Shown: positions 22,841 through 37,100 of the stretch, piece after piece
Numbering within the stretch: position 1 is the first letter of the stretch
Layout of the letters: the number at the start of each line of letters is the position of its first letter
NCBI RefSeq assembly: GCF_040436345.1
Contig: NC_133220.1
Coordinates: 37,914,664 to 37,978,663 of the forward strand
DNA from: Pagrus major
Lineage: Eukaryota; Chordata; Actinopteri; Spariformes; Sparidae
Direction of reading: 5' to 3'
Length of the DNA: 64,000 bases
Notes under the pieces: generated by a model
Told to the model about the DNA's origin: nothing
Seen by the model: only the letters and a program-made list of their open reading frames with translations
Database searches by the model: none
Made by a program: the position numbers and the translations under genes

Positions 22841-23007
22841 ATTTAGACTTGAAGATCAAAGCTGAGCAGCCAAGATGGCATAACCAGAACATGTTTCTCA
22901 AGCTGAGTATGACTAGTAAACTCTTCAGCGGCTAAATAAATATCCTTTCTACAAAGGTCATTACTGGTGTCTTTATATGTATGCTTCCAATAGATATTAA
23001 TTAAACA
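22841..23007. other. Spacer between copy 2 and direct repeat B
   Basis: Short AT-rich spacer; nothing recognised. Confidence 0.3.
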
Positions 23008-23159
23008 ACATAAAGAGTTCTGAGTTTCCAATTTTAATATCAATGAAAATCAACCTGTCAAGAAAAGTTTGGGAATGCATAACACATTTTTTTGATTATT
23101 TACATATTCACAAAAAGTAGACTATCAAACTACTACCCTGGAGCGTATACATCTTACAC
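23008..23159 (+). repeat. Direct repeat, right copy (B)
   Basis: Same orientation and order as copy A at 19525-19690, lacking its 17-base insert, with scattered substitutions. Lies about 400 bases downstream (minus-strand sense) of the cass4 stop. Confidence 0.85.
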
Positions 23160-23310
23160 AATAAAGTAATAAAATACATAATCATTCACATAACAAAAAA
23201 TATTCGGAGAATATAAAATTATTGAAAATTATTAAAAAAATTATATCTTATACTTTATACCTAAAATTGCATTTTCAAATTAGCTTGAGTACAGTATCCT
23301 GAATGTGCAA

Positions 23311-23316
23311 TTTATT
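23311..23316 (-). terminator. Candidate cass4 polyadenylation signal
   Basis: TTTATT on the plus strand is AATAAA on the minus strand, about 240 bases beyond the cass4 stop codon. If used, the duplicated exon fragment at 23389-23487 would lie in the 3' UTR. Confidence 0.4.
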
Positions 23317-23388
23317 TCCAAACTCCACTGTCTTGAAGTCTTTTGCTTTAGTACAAATGCAATTTCATATTTTCTGCTCATCCTCATT

Positions 23389-23487
23389 CTTTTCGTGGCC
23401 ACAGCCAGCTGCTTCAGGAGAGCACAGGTGGTTGCTCTTGCACAGAAGGCTCTGGCTGGACCCTCTACGTTGTGCCTCCCTGCACAG
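23389..23487 (-). pseudogene. Partial duplicate of the cass4 terminal exon
   Basis: This 99-base block matches 23663-23763 inside the cass4 last exon with about two substitutions and one 2-base indel (the source has CACACAGG, the copy CACAGG). Read on the minus strand it encodes CALLKQLAVATK like the source, but the indel shifts the frame upstream of that and it has no splice context. It lies past the stop codon, probably in the 3' UTR or just downstream. The high identity implies a recent event. Confidence 0.85.
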
Positions 23488-23556
23488 ATAATGCATGATG
23501 AATAAACCAGTGTCTTTTGCTGTATAAACAAATCAATATTCTTGATATGTGCTCTC

Positions 23557-26500
23557 TCAGAGGTCAAGCGATATCCGAAAATGCTGTGCTCTTTGGGCCA
23601 GTTCTTTTGCAAACTCTTGGGCCTCGTGCAGAGCCTTCTTATCTGGGAAGTGCAATGCTGCCCTTTTCGTGGCCACAGCCAGCTGTTTCAGGAGAGCACA
23701 CAGGTGGTTACTCTTGCACAGAAGGCTCTGGCTGGACCCTCTACGTTGTGCCTCCCTGCACAGGGTGTCTACCAGTCTCTGGCCTACCATGATTACCAGC
23801 TTACTTTGAGAGATGAATTTTTCTGGTGGCTGGCCATCTCGAAGACTTTCCACAAATCCCCCAATGGCCTTCTGGAGAGCACCAAAGTAAAGTCGGCAAT
23901 GCTCGGATAGGGCGGATGGTCGATGTTCTTCTGTGCCACTGCCAGACTCAGTGTTATCAGCCTGAGTGGTGGATAAATGGAACAAAGAAGGTGAATATAG
24001 CCACATATCTTGTCTTCTGGACTACAGTGTTCCTTTCTTTTTATGACTATACAGAAAGCTTTAAATCCTGGATAACTACACTGTAGATATTGTCAGAAAA
24101 GTTGAGATTCACACACTCCTGTTGTACACAATCTGCAAGTATAAAGGACATTATACATAGTCCTAATGGTGATTCAGAAATATATAAGAGCTCTGCCAAT
24201 TGTATTGTGTTGAACATGTAATGATTTTGTCATGATTACAGTGAAAGTAAGGAAGCTAAAACATGTTGAAAATAAGAAACAGTTAAGATCAAAATGAAGA
24301 AATGAATCAGTTAAAAAGTGGTTGTACTAAGCTGAGGTTGAGAAAGTTGAAGTATCTGGATGACAGTGCAAAGATATCACCAGACCATTAGTCATCGAGC
24401 GGAGAGATGAGCAAAAGTGACCTTATAAGGAAATACACAAAAAATGAAGTTTTTTAGAAGCAGAGGTGTTTTTTGGACCCTGGTTTAGATACTCACCTGT
24501 GCCTTGTTAGAGACTGGTGTGACATTTGTTTTTGGTTCCCTCTGCACTTCCTTCTGCTGCTTTTCAAAGTCAGTCTTAGTCTGAGGAAAAGACAATGTCA
24601 AAAATACTGCATTTGTCAAAATGCTTTGGGTTTTTCTTAGTTAATCGCTCATCATTCAGTTACCATAGTACCTGTACTATTTATAATAGAAGATTGGAAG
24701 CTTTTACCTGTAACTCTACATAGTCGTTTTCATCCTCCACTAAGCCCCCTCCTTGTTCACTTGGCTGACCTGTGGTGTTGATAGGTTCTGGATCTTTCTG
24801 AGGGGCTCTGAACAGAAGCTTGCCGTTGGCATTGATGATAGACACCAGGCGCTTGACGTCCTCTGGAACAGTGCGTGCCACCATAACGAAGCGCTCCAGT
24901 TGGTCAGGTGTCTGGACCTGCCCCAGGTCCTGACAGAGTGTACTGAGACGCCAGCCAGCCATGTTCAGCGCACTTAATGTTTGTTGAAGGATCACACCTG
25001 AGTCTTCTACAATGGACAACTGTTTATAGAGCCTTGTCTGGAGGTTGGCATCGGTCAAACGGCAGGCATTGCCCTTAACATCAAGGGCAAAGTTCAGGAA
25101 GAACGTCAGAGAACACGTGATCTCCTGTGCTGCTTCTTTGATCTCTTTCATGTGTTTCTCCAGATGTCCTTTGCTCCTCCAGTGACTGCTGACAAAGTCC
25201 ATGAGAGAGGGCACAGCCCTGCAAATGGACTCCTGCAGGTCCAGAAGTCTGCGGCAGGCCTCCTCCTGGCTGAGTGTCACTTCTCGCAGAGGCTCAGGAG
25301 AAGAGGAGCTCAGAGCCAGAGAGTCACACGAGCTAGTGGAGGAGCTGGAGGCCGTGCTGACCCTTAGACTATCTGCTGCAGAGAGACGTAAGGTTCTACT
25401 GCGCTCTTCATCCTCATGCACCAGTGACTCCCCACTTCCTGGAAGATCATGGAAAGATGTACAGGCCAGGAAGTTTCTCATTCTCTGAAGACGCACCCTT
25501 TTGAGTTCATGAGTGTTGCTTGGTTCGCCCCTGCACTCAAGAGGTATATGATCGGTAGGTGGATCACTGTGAGCTTGGATGAGGGGTTCATCCTGAGGTG
25601 GAACTGCATAAACTAACTCTTCTGTAAGCCTCTGTGTAGGGGGCTTGTCATAATTTGGGACTCTTGGCAACACTTTGGGTGGACTGGGAACATCAAAAGA
25701 ATTGGATTTTGGTACATCATATAAGGAGGCAGTTGGACTGCCTCTTTGAATGGGCCGTGCATGTGCTGGAAGAGTGTCATAGAGCTGCCTGCAAACAGCT
25801 TTGGATGGCATGGTATCATAGGAGCCTTTGGGTGGACTTTGTTTCTCAGGACCCACTGGCACATCATAAATCCACTCAGGCTTGTGGGGGTTGAGAAGGG
25901 TGCTGTATTCACTGATGATTTTCTGTTGGGCCTCTGTGGCTGAGGGAACAGGTATGTCATAGTTTGGGTCCTGGGACAAAGGTGGTGGAACTGCATAGAC
26001 CTGTGAACAAGAACAAAGTTGTCAATATCACAGCTATATGGAAAAAAGGCCTTTAGGAATGAAGTGGTGGAAAGTAAGTGCTTCTTTATGCTTCAAACTA
26101 AGTATTTGTAGGTTCCTCTCAGGGCTCTGACAACCATGCTGACAGTCGGCCATTGGCCAATGTCGGGCCTTTGGTGAGCATCTCTGGCGCTAGTTTTTGC
26201 AGTGTGTCTCGCACTTCAAAAACTCACTTTTGCCACTGACTCAGCATGGGCACCATGAATGCCTTAGAGAAGAGACTGTCTGAAAGTATGCACCGCTATC
26301 TCCATTTGACTATTTATTGCTGCAAGACTACAAAGCAGTGATAGCAACTTCTTGGAGAGAGGCAGTGTAATGCAGCCAGGAGGAGGCTAAGACTGCAGGC
26401 CTTTAGCCGCACCTTTGAATGTGGCCATTTGCTTTTGCCTTTAAACATAGTCAGACATCATGTTATATGAACTGGTTCATTTCATACTGAATCTTAAGCA

Positions 26501-29500
26501 AAGGTGAATAATTTGTAAAAATCAATGTAACAAAAACAATATTTGTGAGAACATCATAGCTTCCTTGCTTCATTAATCCCTCAAAATGTCTGAAACTTAC
26601 ATAAGAGTCTCCTGGACTGCTACACCTTAAACTCTCCAGAGAGTCAAATCTTTTCTCCAGCTCAGAAATTGGAAGGAGTGAGTATTTTCGTGGCATGTGT
26701 CTTGGAGTTGTTGGAACCTGCAAATAGAACATCACAGTTAACAGTAAAGACATCAGACCCACTCAAGTGACAGACTATCACTACTTTTGATGCATGTTGC
26801 TCACAGTGAAAAGAGAAGCTCTTCTTGCTTGGTTTGGAACATCATAAACCTCCCCTTTTGGACTGGACGCATTGTTTGAGAATGAAGGCTGCAGACAGGA
26901 CAGACAGGCTGTTATACTGATGTTGACTGGTAACACTTGCACTGCTGTGATCAAAGCTGCATATACCCAATTGACCTCTACATCAACACATTTATGGGGA
27001 TAGTGTTTGCTCTGAAGCCCATTGAGAGTACCAGAGAACCTCATTATGCATGCACTTTGTCAATTAACACAACTCTATAATAGAAACCATGCTGCTTATT
27101 GAATATTAGGTGGCTACTGCAGAAGGGAACAGGACTCCCCTGGAGCAGGAGAGGAAATGGTGAACATGTGGGTATATTTCTTCCCACCTTCTACTACACC
27201 GGCACCCATACAGACACTTCTGTCTTTCTGGGGTCCCTGGCATGGGCTGCTGTTTGCAGTTAAAAGTGTCTGAAGTCTGTTTGTCTTTTACAGGCCCATA
27301 AAGACTCTGGTTCTGCATGCCTGTCCCCATGGAAAGGCCCTTGGTCCCCATCTGTAAGCTCTTTTGCCAGCAGGGGTTTCACAGCATTGCATTTCTGCAA
27401 CTGTGTACCTCTCTAATCATGAGGGCTAACCTTCCCAAGCAAAAGGACTGACCTCAGACTAAAAGGCAGGCTAACTTCTACTGAATGTAAATGGTAGTAT
27501 GTCTTTTTGCTATTCTCTACATTAATTCAGTAACAGTAGTAAAAACTGTTTACCTCAGGTCCTTCTGTGCTGTGCTTAAGTGCTGATGGGACTGGACTTT
27601 TTGAAGCTGATAAAGGAATGGATGGGACCTTGTAGATTATGTCCATGCATTCATAAGCTTGACTGCTGGAGGCTCGGGGAACACTTGGGATCTGATAGAT
27701 ATTTTGTGCACCGTTATCATTTTTATCATCAATTAATGTGGGTTTTTCTGTGACGTAGCTTAAGGAGCCTACAATGGGTCCAGTTTTTTGTGGTAAAAGC
27801 TGCAGTCTGTTTGCAGGGGCCAAGCCTTGCCGTCCATAAAGAGAACACATCCACCATCCACTGGTGCCAGCCACGTTCTGATCCATCACTGTGATGATAT
27901 CCCCTTTTCTGAAGGCCAGCTCATCTGCACACTCTGCAATGTTGTCATACAGAGCCTTTGCAAGCTTGTTCTAAAATAAAGAGCAGAGAAAAGGGGAATT
28001 AAGAATAAGAGGTAAAGCATCTGGAGGCAGGTACTGTGGCTAATTTTAAAAGAAAAATATGAGATACTTAAGACACATATAGATTACTCCAAGAAGTTTC
28101 ATATGCAACAGTTACCTCATTAGTTTATATACCAGAGGTCCCCAAACTTTTTCCCTTGGAGGGCTAAAAGTTAAACTCAATGGTGGGCCACAGGCCAAAA
28201 GCCAACACCTTGTATTGAATTGTATAGTTAAGATGGAAAATAGTACTTGGTATCCCAATTCCCTTACATGAGTGAATTTCTGTGTCCCTCTGCCTGCCAT
28301 GCTCAGATAATGTAACATAATGCATAATTAAGGATCCTACATAGTTAAAGAGCAATTTTACTTCACAAAATTATTAATTTTATTTTTTTCAAATTTAATG
28401 TAAATTTTGTTTAGCTAGAAAATTGAACATTATGGCTGGACAATGGCCCACAGGCCTAGCTTTGTGCAGCCCCGTTCTATTGTGTAACTTTCACAGTATC
28501 CACATTTAAATGTAATAACTTATCTTGTTTTGATATGCAGTGCCATTTATTCCACAGTTACTGCATGCAATGCATTTCTTTTTTGCTGCTGTAGGCCAAT
28601 GACAACATTTCCTCTTGCAAAATGTTGCCTCAAGTTGCACATCTGAGTTGTCATCAGATTCACAAGTCATTTTATAAATCATAATTAACACAACTAGTTG
28701 TTGCACAGTTACTCTTTCTCTTATTGTTAGTGATTGTAAAACAACACAAATCAAAGCAGAGCCCTTTGTATTTTGAATGACATCTTTTTTTGCTCTGTAT
28801 TTTCACTTCCTATTTGTGCTTCCTACATAGAGGTAAATGGAAAACAAGTTTCTACAAAGCTTCCTCTTGCAAGTTTTTGAGCACCCTATCTCATCACAAA
28901 AATAGATTGAACAGTGCAAATGAAACCTCATTTCACTCTACATGTTTTGAATCCAATTTGTACTCTTCAGCTAAGAATGATCACTGATTACTAGGCACGC
29001 ATGTCCTTTGCATGATTCCCTGAGAAGTCACTGCCTTGTGTTGAGGAATTCTTCACTGCCACTAACTGTGCAACCTCCCTGCTCTTTTTTGTATGTGACA
29101 AATCTAAATCACATTAGGCATCAGACAATGACCAAAAACACAGTTTCCTTTACTTATTTGCTGTGGTTGCTCCTGTTCTGCACACTTGTCATTATGAGAG
29201 ACAAGCTGCATGGCACATGCCTCTAAACCAAAACCACTTGGCAGAGCTCAATTCACAGTCAGCAGCTTGTGGTTTGACTTACTGTGTAGCTACAAAGAAA
29301 ATGGGTGTTTTCACACTTATCTCATATTATTGCAATTCTCAAGAAAAATGTGTAGGTTTAGATGACTACCCAAATATTGTTCATTCCAAAAGAAGTCTGT
29401 CTGGCCCAAATTTGTTAGAAATTGAAAACCCAATTTCCGATTATTGATCTCTTGAGCTCTCAAGCTCATCACGGTGTATATATGTATTTATTTTACTACT

Positions 29501-31103
29501 GTTTATTAAACCATCACAGCCTACATTATTTATATTTAAGTTTATTTTGTTCTGTTTTATGCCTATTGACTCTGCACTTTTATGTCTCATCTCTTAGATT
29601 CTTATTTATCTGCATCATACAATTAAGAACGTGAACGTGTAAAGGCAATTTCAATATCAGGAAAGCATCAAACTGTCAGAGTGCTGCTTGTGCTGGTCAT
29701 GTGCTGTCACAAAAATAGTATGGGATACTGTCAGACATGAACAAGATGATTTTTCCTACCTCAAAGCTACTTAAGAGGTTATAGGGGAAAAAACAGAGTA
29801 TGTTGGGTATATTGTGAAAAGATAAATTTTTTGATATTTATGTTGTCTACAAAAATGATCTACATAAAATGCAAACATGTCAATATAACCCATAAGGAAT
29901 GGGTGAAATGCATTTCTCTCATTTCCAACACCACTGTGTGGTGTGTTGAGTAATAATTAGCATAAGTTAGTATGCTAACAAACTACATGGTTAAAATCAG
30001 TGATAAAATAAGTTTTTCTCAACTAACAGGGAACCTTTAACTGGTTATGAAACAGTCTTAGTTTAATACTGATGCCTCTGTATAACCTACAGATGCAAAC
30101 AAGACCATTAGTGAGAAGACTGACCGGGCAACTGTAATAGCGACACAAAAATAGCCAGACTCTGACTGATCCAGGTTTGATAAGTTGTAAAACTTACAAC
30201 ATTTTTTATGGCAGAGTGTTGAGGATGAACTGAGGAGTCTCACAGCCTGAGGAAAGACTGCTGCTCTGTAGTCTGGTGGTAAGGCACTAAAACAGCTTAT
30301 TTTTGTTTCCCCATCATCATCTTTTGTCAGCAGGGCCTGCCAGTATCAACACAAAATCAAAGTTCCTTGTTTTAGCTTTAGCTAAGTAAAATTCCAGTAC
30401 CTATGATATTATAAATGATCTATTGCAAGAAAAGGTCCTGCAGTATTATCAGTCAAGTAAAAAGTACTCATTTATTATATATCATATGTTATTTGATTAT
30501 TATTATTATTTATGTAGAAAGACAAAGAGAGTCTGTTGATATAAGAACTCAAGAGCCAACTAAATACACTCCTCTTGTCAGTGGTCCTTCAGAAGCTACA
30601 CCCTCAAATTCACGGACATGCATTGCCAAGACAACAACACTAATAACTGGGCTAGCTGACCAGTGGAGAAATATGGTTACGTTGCGTTATGTTACGTTAC
30701 GTTAAATTACACGGTAATATCTCCAATGTTATTTACGTTTCACTATTATAATGGCGTAGCAAAGGTGTTGAAGAGAGAGAGAGAGAGTAGCCAGCCGGAG
30801 CAGACGAAGGGGCAGAGGTTGGAATGCAACTGGTTTTTCTGTTGCAGATTGGCTGGAATAGTGTTGTGTGGCTCTGTCAGAAGTACTTTGTTGTTTCTCA
30901 TTGACAGAGCCAGAGCTGTGTACGAACATTGTATTTTTGTTCCAGCACACATAGAAGTGGACCGTGAGGTGCTTTTGGAACAACAACACTGCTCTCTCTC
31001 TCTGAGGGTGAATCCTCTGGAACAAAGAGCTCATTCACCATCAGAGCCCAGCACACTCAGCACCTGTTGGGATGCAGGCCTGTGGAGCAGACTGACCGCA
31101 GCG

Positions 31104-31165
<62 letters not shown>

Positions 31166-34100
31166 CGCACACACACTATGCCTCAGTAGATCCGCCTGCC
31201 TAATCCTCTGGGTCATGCCACAGACATGCAAGCGAAATACATAGGGTCAGATGACAATAGGCAAGCGTACCAGCATTACACCAATCAGCCACAACATTAA
31301 AACCAATGATAGTTGATGTGAATATCAGTGATCTTCACGTTACAATGCAATGTTCTCCTGGGAAATCTTGGGTCCTGGCATCCATGTGTATGCAACTTTA
31401 CACGCACCACCCATCCAAACACTGTTGTGGACCAAGTACACCCCCCTCATGGTGACGGCACTCCCCAATGGCAGTCGCACCCCTGTAGGACAATGTGCCC
31501 TGACACACCACGAAAAGTGCACAGGAATGGCTCTAGGGACGTGACAAAGAGCTCAAAGTGTTGAACTGGCCTCCAAATTCCCCCCAGTCATACAGGACCC
31601 AAAGGATCCACTACAAACGTTCCGGTGCCAGACACCCCAGGACACCCCAGAGGTCTTATGACCATGCCTTGTTGGGTCAGAGCTATTTTGGTTGCATAAA
31701 GGTTTTAATGTTGTGGCTGATCGGTGTATGTTGTTGTACTTGGTCCTTGGGATTATCAGTGTACACTCTCCTAAAATTACATTACCAAGCTCTGCTTGTA
31801 TAAGACTCACATGGTATTTAGTCCATTCAGGTCATGACAACGTATGTATGTCTAAGTCTGTAAAAAGCCTGCTGAGTTTCAGTTTCTGTAACTGCAGTGG
31901 GTAAGAAATGCCATTTTAACTGCAACCTATGGAACCTGATAATCTGTGATGAGGTCTTTCTTTTAACCAAATTTTATATATACCCATTGTTGTCAAACCA
32001 TGACTCAACATGTGAAACTGTCAGAATCCAGGTCACTTGTCCCCTCATGCTGATCACTGAGTACAGTGACAAAGTAACATTCAGCTGTGACTCTTTTAGA
32101 TTCCTGCACACGCCTGCTTGTGCAGATCAGCCCCTCTGACAGCTGGCCTTCAGCACTTTAACTGCACAGCTGTCTCTGCCTCTCCCTTGCCTCCCGTCTC
32201 TCCGCTCCATCCTGTTCACAAATTAACATCGGCCTGTCCGACACAACGCAAGAAATGCCTTTAAAAGTCACAGATAGGAGCTTCTGTTCAGGCAACAAGT
32301 CGCATCAAATAATGTACCTCAGCCCATCTCAGCTATCTCAAATCAATTCAAGGCCTGAAGTGAAGTGGATTATTGTTTTCATGACACACTGTTTTCTGTC
32401 AGAAGTCAGAAAGAAGACAATTCTATTTTTAACTTACAGCTATATGAACTGTTAGCCATACATAAAACACTCATATCGGGGCCCCAAGCCCAATATCTAA
32501 AGGTGCTTTTTACATAAAGTTATTATTATTATTGTTATCATTATTATTATGATTATTATTATTATTATTAGTAGTAGTAGTAGTAAAGAAATGAATTTTA
32601 CAGTATTAGAAAAAAAATTAATTTCACAATGTATACAGAAAAAAACAGGAAAACTTTGAGAGGCTGGAACCAGAGAAATGTTTGACATTTTTATTGATAA
32701 ATAACTTAAAGAAGAAGAGGAATCTTTATTTAGGTCACATATCATACAATGTACAACATAGTGAAACTGGTATGCTGCATTTAACCTATCCCAAGGGAGC
32801 AGTGGGCAACGCACACACTCGGCAATCAACTACAGATCTGAGCCACTGCCTTGGTTAAGGGCACTGACTGGAAAACCTAGTGTGCATATTTTGATGGTGG
32901 GGTAAACCAGAGTACCTGAAAGGACACCCACGCAAGCACGGGGAGAATATGTAAACTCTGCACAGAAAAGCCCTGCCCCAGCGTAATTCCAACCCAGGAC
33001 CTTCTTGCTGTGAGGCAGCAATGCTAACCACTGCGCCACCATGCTGCAGAAAAATAAATTATGTAATGTTTGTTGGATTGGGACTGTACAACACAGCCTC
33101 CGAGAAGACAGAGGCAAGTTTGACAACTGGGAATACAGTACCAAAGTGGTTTTGGTGGTTTGGTTAATGCCAACCTGGGACTGAATCAGCGAATAGGACC
33201 GCTAATCTAGCTGCACACCTAACCAAGCAAACTACCAAATGGCAGCTACACTACAGTAACAAAGCTGTCCATCAGGAAACTCCATAAATCATCTCAGTAC
33301 TGCAACTTGCTTCCATCATTCTCATAGGCCGCATGTGCAGTGATCTGTGAGGCCTTGCCCCCAGAAACACATCGGTCTGGCAATGTCCTTTTTATATATC
33401 CATGACAGCATCATAAAAATTAAGAGAGCATTTATTGGATGAAAAGTTAGTATATGCCCAGTGGAGGAAGAGTCATCAACATTTTTTAGCGTTTCCCAGG
33501 AAGTTACAAACTCAAAGATACCATTAAAAATATCTTATTATTAGACCTGCTACTAGTAAATAATTGAAATATATAGCAACACACTTTAACATCAATTTTG
33601 AACTCCTGGGAACTTTAAACGACTGATTATCAAAATTGCTCATGAGTTCAGGTTACTTTGTATACTATACTGTATAGTTAATCTAATTAGGTAAATATAC
33701 TGCAGCCATTGATGTACATTAATGAAGTATCTCTTAAGAGTACTAAAGAAAGGAAATCCCCAATTTTGAGTGCTGCTATAGGGTCATTGCAAACTTTTTC
33801 CCATATGATCAAGGAGCACCTGTAGAGACACATTATTGAGTCAACATAACAGCATCCAGTCCCAGAGAGTCACTGGAACAGGAACCAGTCCAGGAAGTGG
33901 TTCCCAGTGTGGGAACGACACACTCTTGGTTCACGCTGACCTTTTGCCCTTTGACAGTCTGGGCATGACCATGGGGTCAGGTCAGCACCTCATCCATTAT
34001 ACAGACACATGCCAGGCCCAGCTCAGCACCCACGGTGGTGCTGAACAAATCTGTCACATGCAACTAAAAAGTTTGCTAAAATCTAGACAGAGCGGCAGGG

Positions 34101-37100
34101 GCAGGGTGTTCGAGATGAGCACATAGTTAAGATTGGACAGGAAGTAAGCATGTAAATATGGCATATTAGACTTTCCCAGTATCTTAGATATAAAGACAGG
34201 GGCAGTGGGAGAGACGAGGAGGAGAGAGAGGCCATAGGCAGACAAACACAGGGAAAAGCACAAAGAGAGATTTGGTATTTAGGTAAATTATTTTCTGACG
34301 TGAGGAATTGTTCCTGGTCAATCAATTTTATCATCCTAAATGGTTCTCAGATGTGTTCCATGGAAAATCACCTTTGTCAACCGTCTCTCCAACACAAACA
34401 ATTCCAAGAGGAGGTTGTGGAGACAGCAGTTACACTGACTCGCTTACAGCTGCCCTGGTATTTCCTGTATGGGAACTGGTGAGAACTATGTCAAAATCTC
34501 ATACAAAACCACACACAACTGATGAAAACTCCCTAGGACCTTTTAAGTGGATTATCAACATTCCATGTAGACTTAATGTCTTCTTTTAAAAATATAAGAC
34601 TAAAGAATAGGTAAATGGACTTCATATGTTTCCAAACTAGAAAAGAAAGCCTTTTGAAGGTTGTTAAACTACTGTTTTGTGCCTTTTTGGGATGTAGATG
34701 TCAAGATTTGCTTTACTCTGATCTGTTTATGTATTGTTACATGTTAAAATAATTGAACTGGCAGTTTTTATGAGTCACTTTGACTTGAGAAGAACTTGCT
34801 ATGATTCAAGAGAATCATATGATTCATGAGAATCATAGCAAGTGACAGGAAAGGCACTGAAGACAAGTGACAAGCTAGGTTTAATTTCCCTCTGCAAATA
34901 CTGTAATTTAATAACATCATTGCTGTCGCGAGTTGTTCACCAATTCGTGCTACTACAGTACATGGCTAATCCGAATGTCCGAATGCTAGTCCGAATGTTT
35001 GGACAGATGCTTTGGCAACATTGTTGTTAAACTTTCATGCCAATAAAGCCCCTTTGAATTGAATTGAAAATTGAAAAAAATAATCAAAACTACAATAGAC
35101 CATAATTCAAGTAAGCTATGGACTTTTAAATCCCAACAGAGGGCTGGAACAGTTCCCATCTATGGACAACACCAAACAGATGTTGATACGTTTTATCGGG
35201 CTATAACTAAAAAAAACTCTTTTAGTCTAATTTTCAAGACAAATGGTAAAGGATTCCGAATTGAGGACAGCTGCTTGTAATTCAGGACTGTCCTGAATGT
35301 TTGATACACCTGCTCAACCTAGAAGAGTGTTTTTTTGTTATTTTACAAACAAACAAATATTGAAGTTGTGTGAGTACTATAACTCATTTATTTAATTACA
35401 TTTTGTATACTAGCAAGCCGATGGAAGTTACAGGTTTCAGTACAGTACAATTTAGACTGCACTACTGGTGCAGCTTTTTTTGTGAAGTTTTTTAGAGAAG
35501 TACCAGAGACGACCGACAAATAAGCTGATTCAGCTTAATTTCGATGTATAATGGCTGCCAGAAGACCTGTTTGTGTTAAAAAAGAATAGTTTAAGATGCA
35601 CTGCAGTGAGTAGTTTCAATCATCTACAGGACAGAGTTGTTGCAGTAACAGTGGATGACAGACTGGACAATATGAGCAACAGCATATAAAAAGCAGACCG
35701 CAGGCTCACTGCTCAGTGGCAGGAACTTATCTCACCCCTCACACTCTGGTTTTATTTATATTCACACTTCCTCAGTCTCTTCTTCTGCCTTTTGTCACTG
35801 TGAATATGTTCACCATGTGGTCACTTTGTTGATTTACTTGTAGCTGATACAGTTAGTGTTTAAGAGCATGTTGGTTGGTTGAGATTGTATTACTTAACTT
35901 TGACCCATTCTTATGGTTTCAGTGCAGATCATTGCTCCATCTTTCTCACTGCACAGACAGAAATTAAAAGGTGCTATATTAAACATTTGAAAATGATTAC
36001 TTTCTTATTGAGACAAGATGATAATAACATGAGAGAAATAGGGGACATTTCTTGTGAACCTGTACACTTCTGTTAACAGTGTGTAACACGGTCAGATTTG
36101 TAGAAAAACTAATGGGACTTAGAGGAACCCTGAGGAATTTTGACTCCCATTGAGCAATGTCTTGATGAGTGGATGAGTGGACTTCTGTAAGCATCACTGA
36201 AGTTCGTAGTGGCATGTCATAGAGGTAGTGGAGTAATATTTTAGTGTCTAGCTCAGTGTGCTCTCATGCTGATTTGATCAAATTCTAAATGTCTAATTGA
36301 CCAATCAGATTGCTCAGTTGGAAGTGCTTGTTTACCTCTAACAGTCAATGAGTAACTATTAGCATTAATTTGGCGTCATGTTCATGTCCACCTGTTGAAT
36401 GTGAGTCTAATAAACACTCTTCACTTCTTTCAGCTCTGTTTTGGTCTCATCAACTGGCTCTTAGCTGCCAAATACTCTAATTCTTAAACAGCTAGTTGCC
36501 AACTTCGTCTGCTGTTTAGTACTGGGCAGGTATGGTATAGTGGGTTTACTAGTAAACCCACTATATCATGCTGTGGCTGGAAACAATGCTGAGGAGAGCT
36601 GTGACACTGAACCAAAATATTAACATTGTGGGTCATAAAACCAAAGTATTAGCTGAAATTCCGTCAAAAGCTCCCAAGAGCGGCGGTGAACTGCAGACTC
36701 AGGTGATAATTCCAAAGAAGGTTGTGACATAAATAATATAAAATATTGATTACAGCAGCTTTGAAAAGCAGTCTGATGGAAGACACAACCGCCCCAATCT
36801 TAGAGAAAAATTCAGTGGTACAAGTGCTGTGCAGGTATTCTGTACTTTTGAGCGAATAAACATTGAATGTAATCTGAATTTAAAGGACAAAAATCTACTC
36901 TCCCTCATAAGGAAGTAAAGTCAGGTGAAGTTTTGTAATCCACAAAACATTTCTGGAGCTTTACAGCAAAACAGTGTTGCAGCATTCTCCTAAACAATGT
37001 AGATTGGGACTTGTTTTAAAATGTAAGAAATAACACCAACAAAAAACATAAAATGGCTCCATATAGCTCAACTGGCATATCCATGTCACCAGAAGCACAG

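Noticed and set aside
30663..31244. 193-codon ORF in the cass4 first intron
   Set aside because: Crosses GA, CA and GACA microsatellites and has no domain or conserved pattern.
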